Shown piece by piece: positions 43,475 through 43,707 of a DNA stretch of 43,707 nucleotides (position 1 is the stretch's first letter; each line of letters begins with the position of its first letter). Position numbers and translations under genes: made by a program. The notes below the pieces were generated by a model. The model was not told the origin of the DNA and ran no database searches. It saw only the letters and a program-made list of their open reading frames with translations. Origin of the DNA: Lachnospiraceae bacterium (GTDB lineage: Bacteria > Bacillota > Clostridia > Lachnospirales > Lachnospiraceae); assembly GCA_009779895.1 (NCBI GenBank), contig WRBB01000026.1, forward strand, positions 1 through 43,707, read 5' to 3'.

Positions 43475-43531
43475 GAAACTCTCGTTAATGAAAATACAGT
43501 TCGAAACTCTCGTTTGATGAAAATACATTCA
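43475..43531. repeat. Tandem 28-29 base direct repeat upstream of the surface-protein gene
   Basis: Two adjacent copies (43475-43502 and 43503-43531) share GAAACTCTCGTT followed by ATGAAAATACA, separated by 28-29 bases. They lie about 100 bases upstream of the likely promoter region of the gene ending at 41867. The interval 43352-43646 otherwise holds no convincing gene. Direct repeats in such a place could be regulator sites, for example for a LytTR-type protein. That function is speculation. Confidence 0.6.
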
Positions 43532-43646
43532 GAAATTGAACGTGATTGAGGTAAATGTGTGTGCCTCAAATTGATTTTCAGATAATTATAGATTATACAG
43601 GCTTTTATATCTTTGTCAACCATAAAATTAGGACAAAAAAACACTC

Positions 43647-43687
43647 AAAAAAAGACCGCCGAAAAGCTTATCAGCCTTTCGACGATC
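43647..43687 (-). terminator. Strong intrinsic terminator for a minus-strand gene beyond the right edge
   Basis: A 14-base stem (43654-43667 with 43674-43687, three G-U pairs) with a 6-base loop is followed on the minus strand by seven T (43647-43653). A gene transcribed leftward must end just outside the window. Confidence 0.8.
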
Positions 43688-43707
43688 CCTCATTTCTTTA
43701 ACCAAAC

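Noticed and set aside
43475-43531. CRISPR array
   Set aside because: There are only two directly adjacent copies with no unique spacers and no cas genes.
43378-43644. 88-codon minus-strand frame upstream of the surface-protein gene
   Set aside because: It runs through the direct repeats, has no known motif and overlaps the likely promoter region.
1-43707. rRNA or tRNA genes
   Set aside because: I saw no cloverleaf with a T-arm GTTCGA-type core and no rRNA-like sequence in intergenic regions. Gaps are short and accounted for above.

Overview
The window looks like the chromosome of a strictly anaerobic, low-to-moderate-GC member of the Bacillota, class Clostridia (Lachnospiraceae-like). The basis is pyruvate:ferredoxin oxidoreductase, a glycyl radical enzyme (GRE) with its activase, a tungsten-type aldehyde:ferredoxin oxidoreductase, HrcA/CIRCE control of clpB, a DAP-type MurE, and the Firmicutes gene order priA-def-fmt-yugP-rsmB-rlmN-prpC-prkC-rsgA-rpe-thiN. 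Almost every gene lies on the minus strand. The exceptions are a transposase remnant, a GntR regulator and a two-component system.

Left edge to 15.9 kb: a catabolic island behind the tail of an IS1634-like transposase. A nine-gene minus-strand operon runs from 11965 to 400: GRE, GRE activase, a lipoprotein sugar-type binding protein, permease, double ATPase, second permease, tungsten aldehyde oxidoreductase, a MoaD/ThiS-like carrier, and an iron alcohol dehydrogenase of the 4-hydroxybutyrate dehydrogenase type. A divergent GntR/FCD regulator follows. Then comes a second minus-strand operon with both halves of a split transketolase and a zinc polyol-type dehydrogenase. The two operon promoters carry the same two sequence elements: GTCGAC-NN-GTCAATAT across the -35 box, and ATTGT-NN-ACAA(T/C) upstream. 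A related half site lies in front of the regulator gene. I read the whole block as one regulon. The GRE keeps the Cys-x-Glu/glycyl architecture of dehydratases and lyases but has an unusual G-C-W-E active-site loop, and I cannot assign its substrate. This is the best candidate here for an undescribed pathway.

15.9 to 19.6 kb: an accessory strip. It holds a RelE/ParE-type toxin-antitoxin pair whose toxin has an in-frame stop before its conserved last strand, about 0.7 kb without a convincing gene but with inverted repeats, and an Agr-like LytTR regulator with a GHKL histidine kinase but no agrB/agrD.

19.6 to 38.9 kb: housekeeping genes. These are PFOR, lgt, ychF, then a tightly packed translation / cell-wall-signalling / replication-restart operon (thiN, rpe, rsgA, prkC with five PASTA domains, prpC, rlmN, rsmB, a YugP-like metalloprotease, fmt, def, priA, murE). 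Many of these genes overlap by ATGA. RlmN carries a tandem duplication of its C-terminal catalytic-cysteine motif.

38.9 kb to the right edge: clpB with a sigma-A promoter embedded in a CIRCE operator, then a small membrane protein downstream of a SpaA/Cna-B-type surface protein with a sortase-like tail. The surface-protein gene has an unclear start codon and a 28-29 bp direct repeat upstream. A strong terminator for a gene beyond the edge closes the window.
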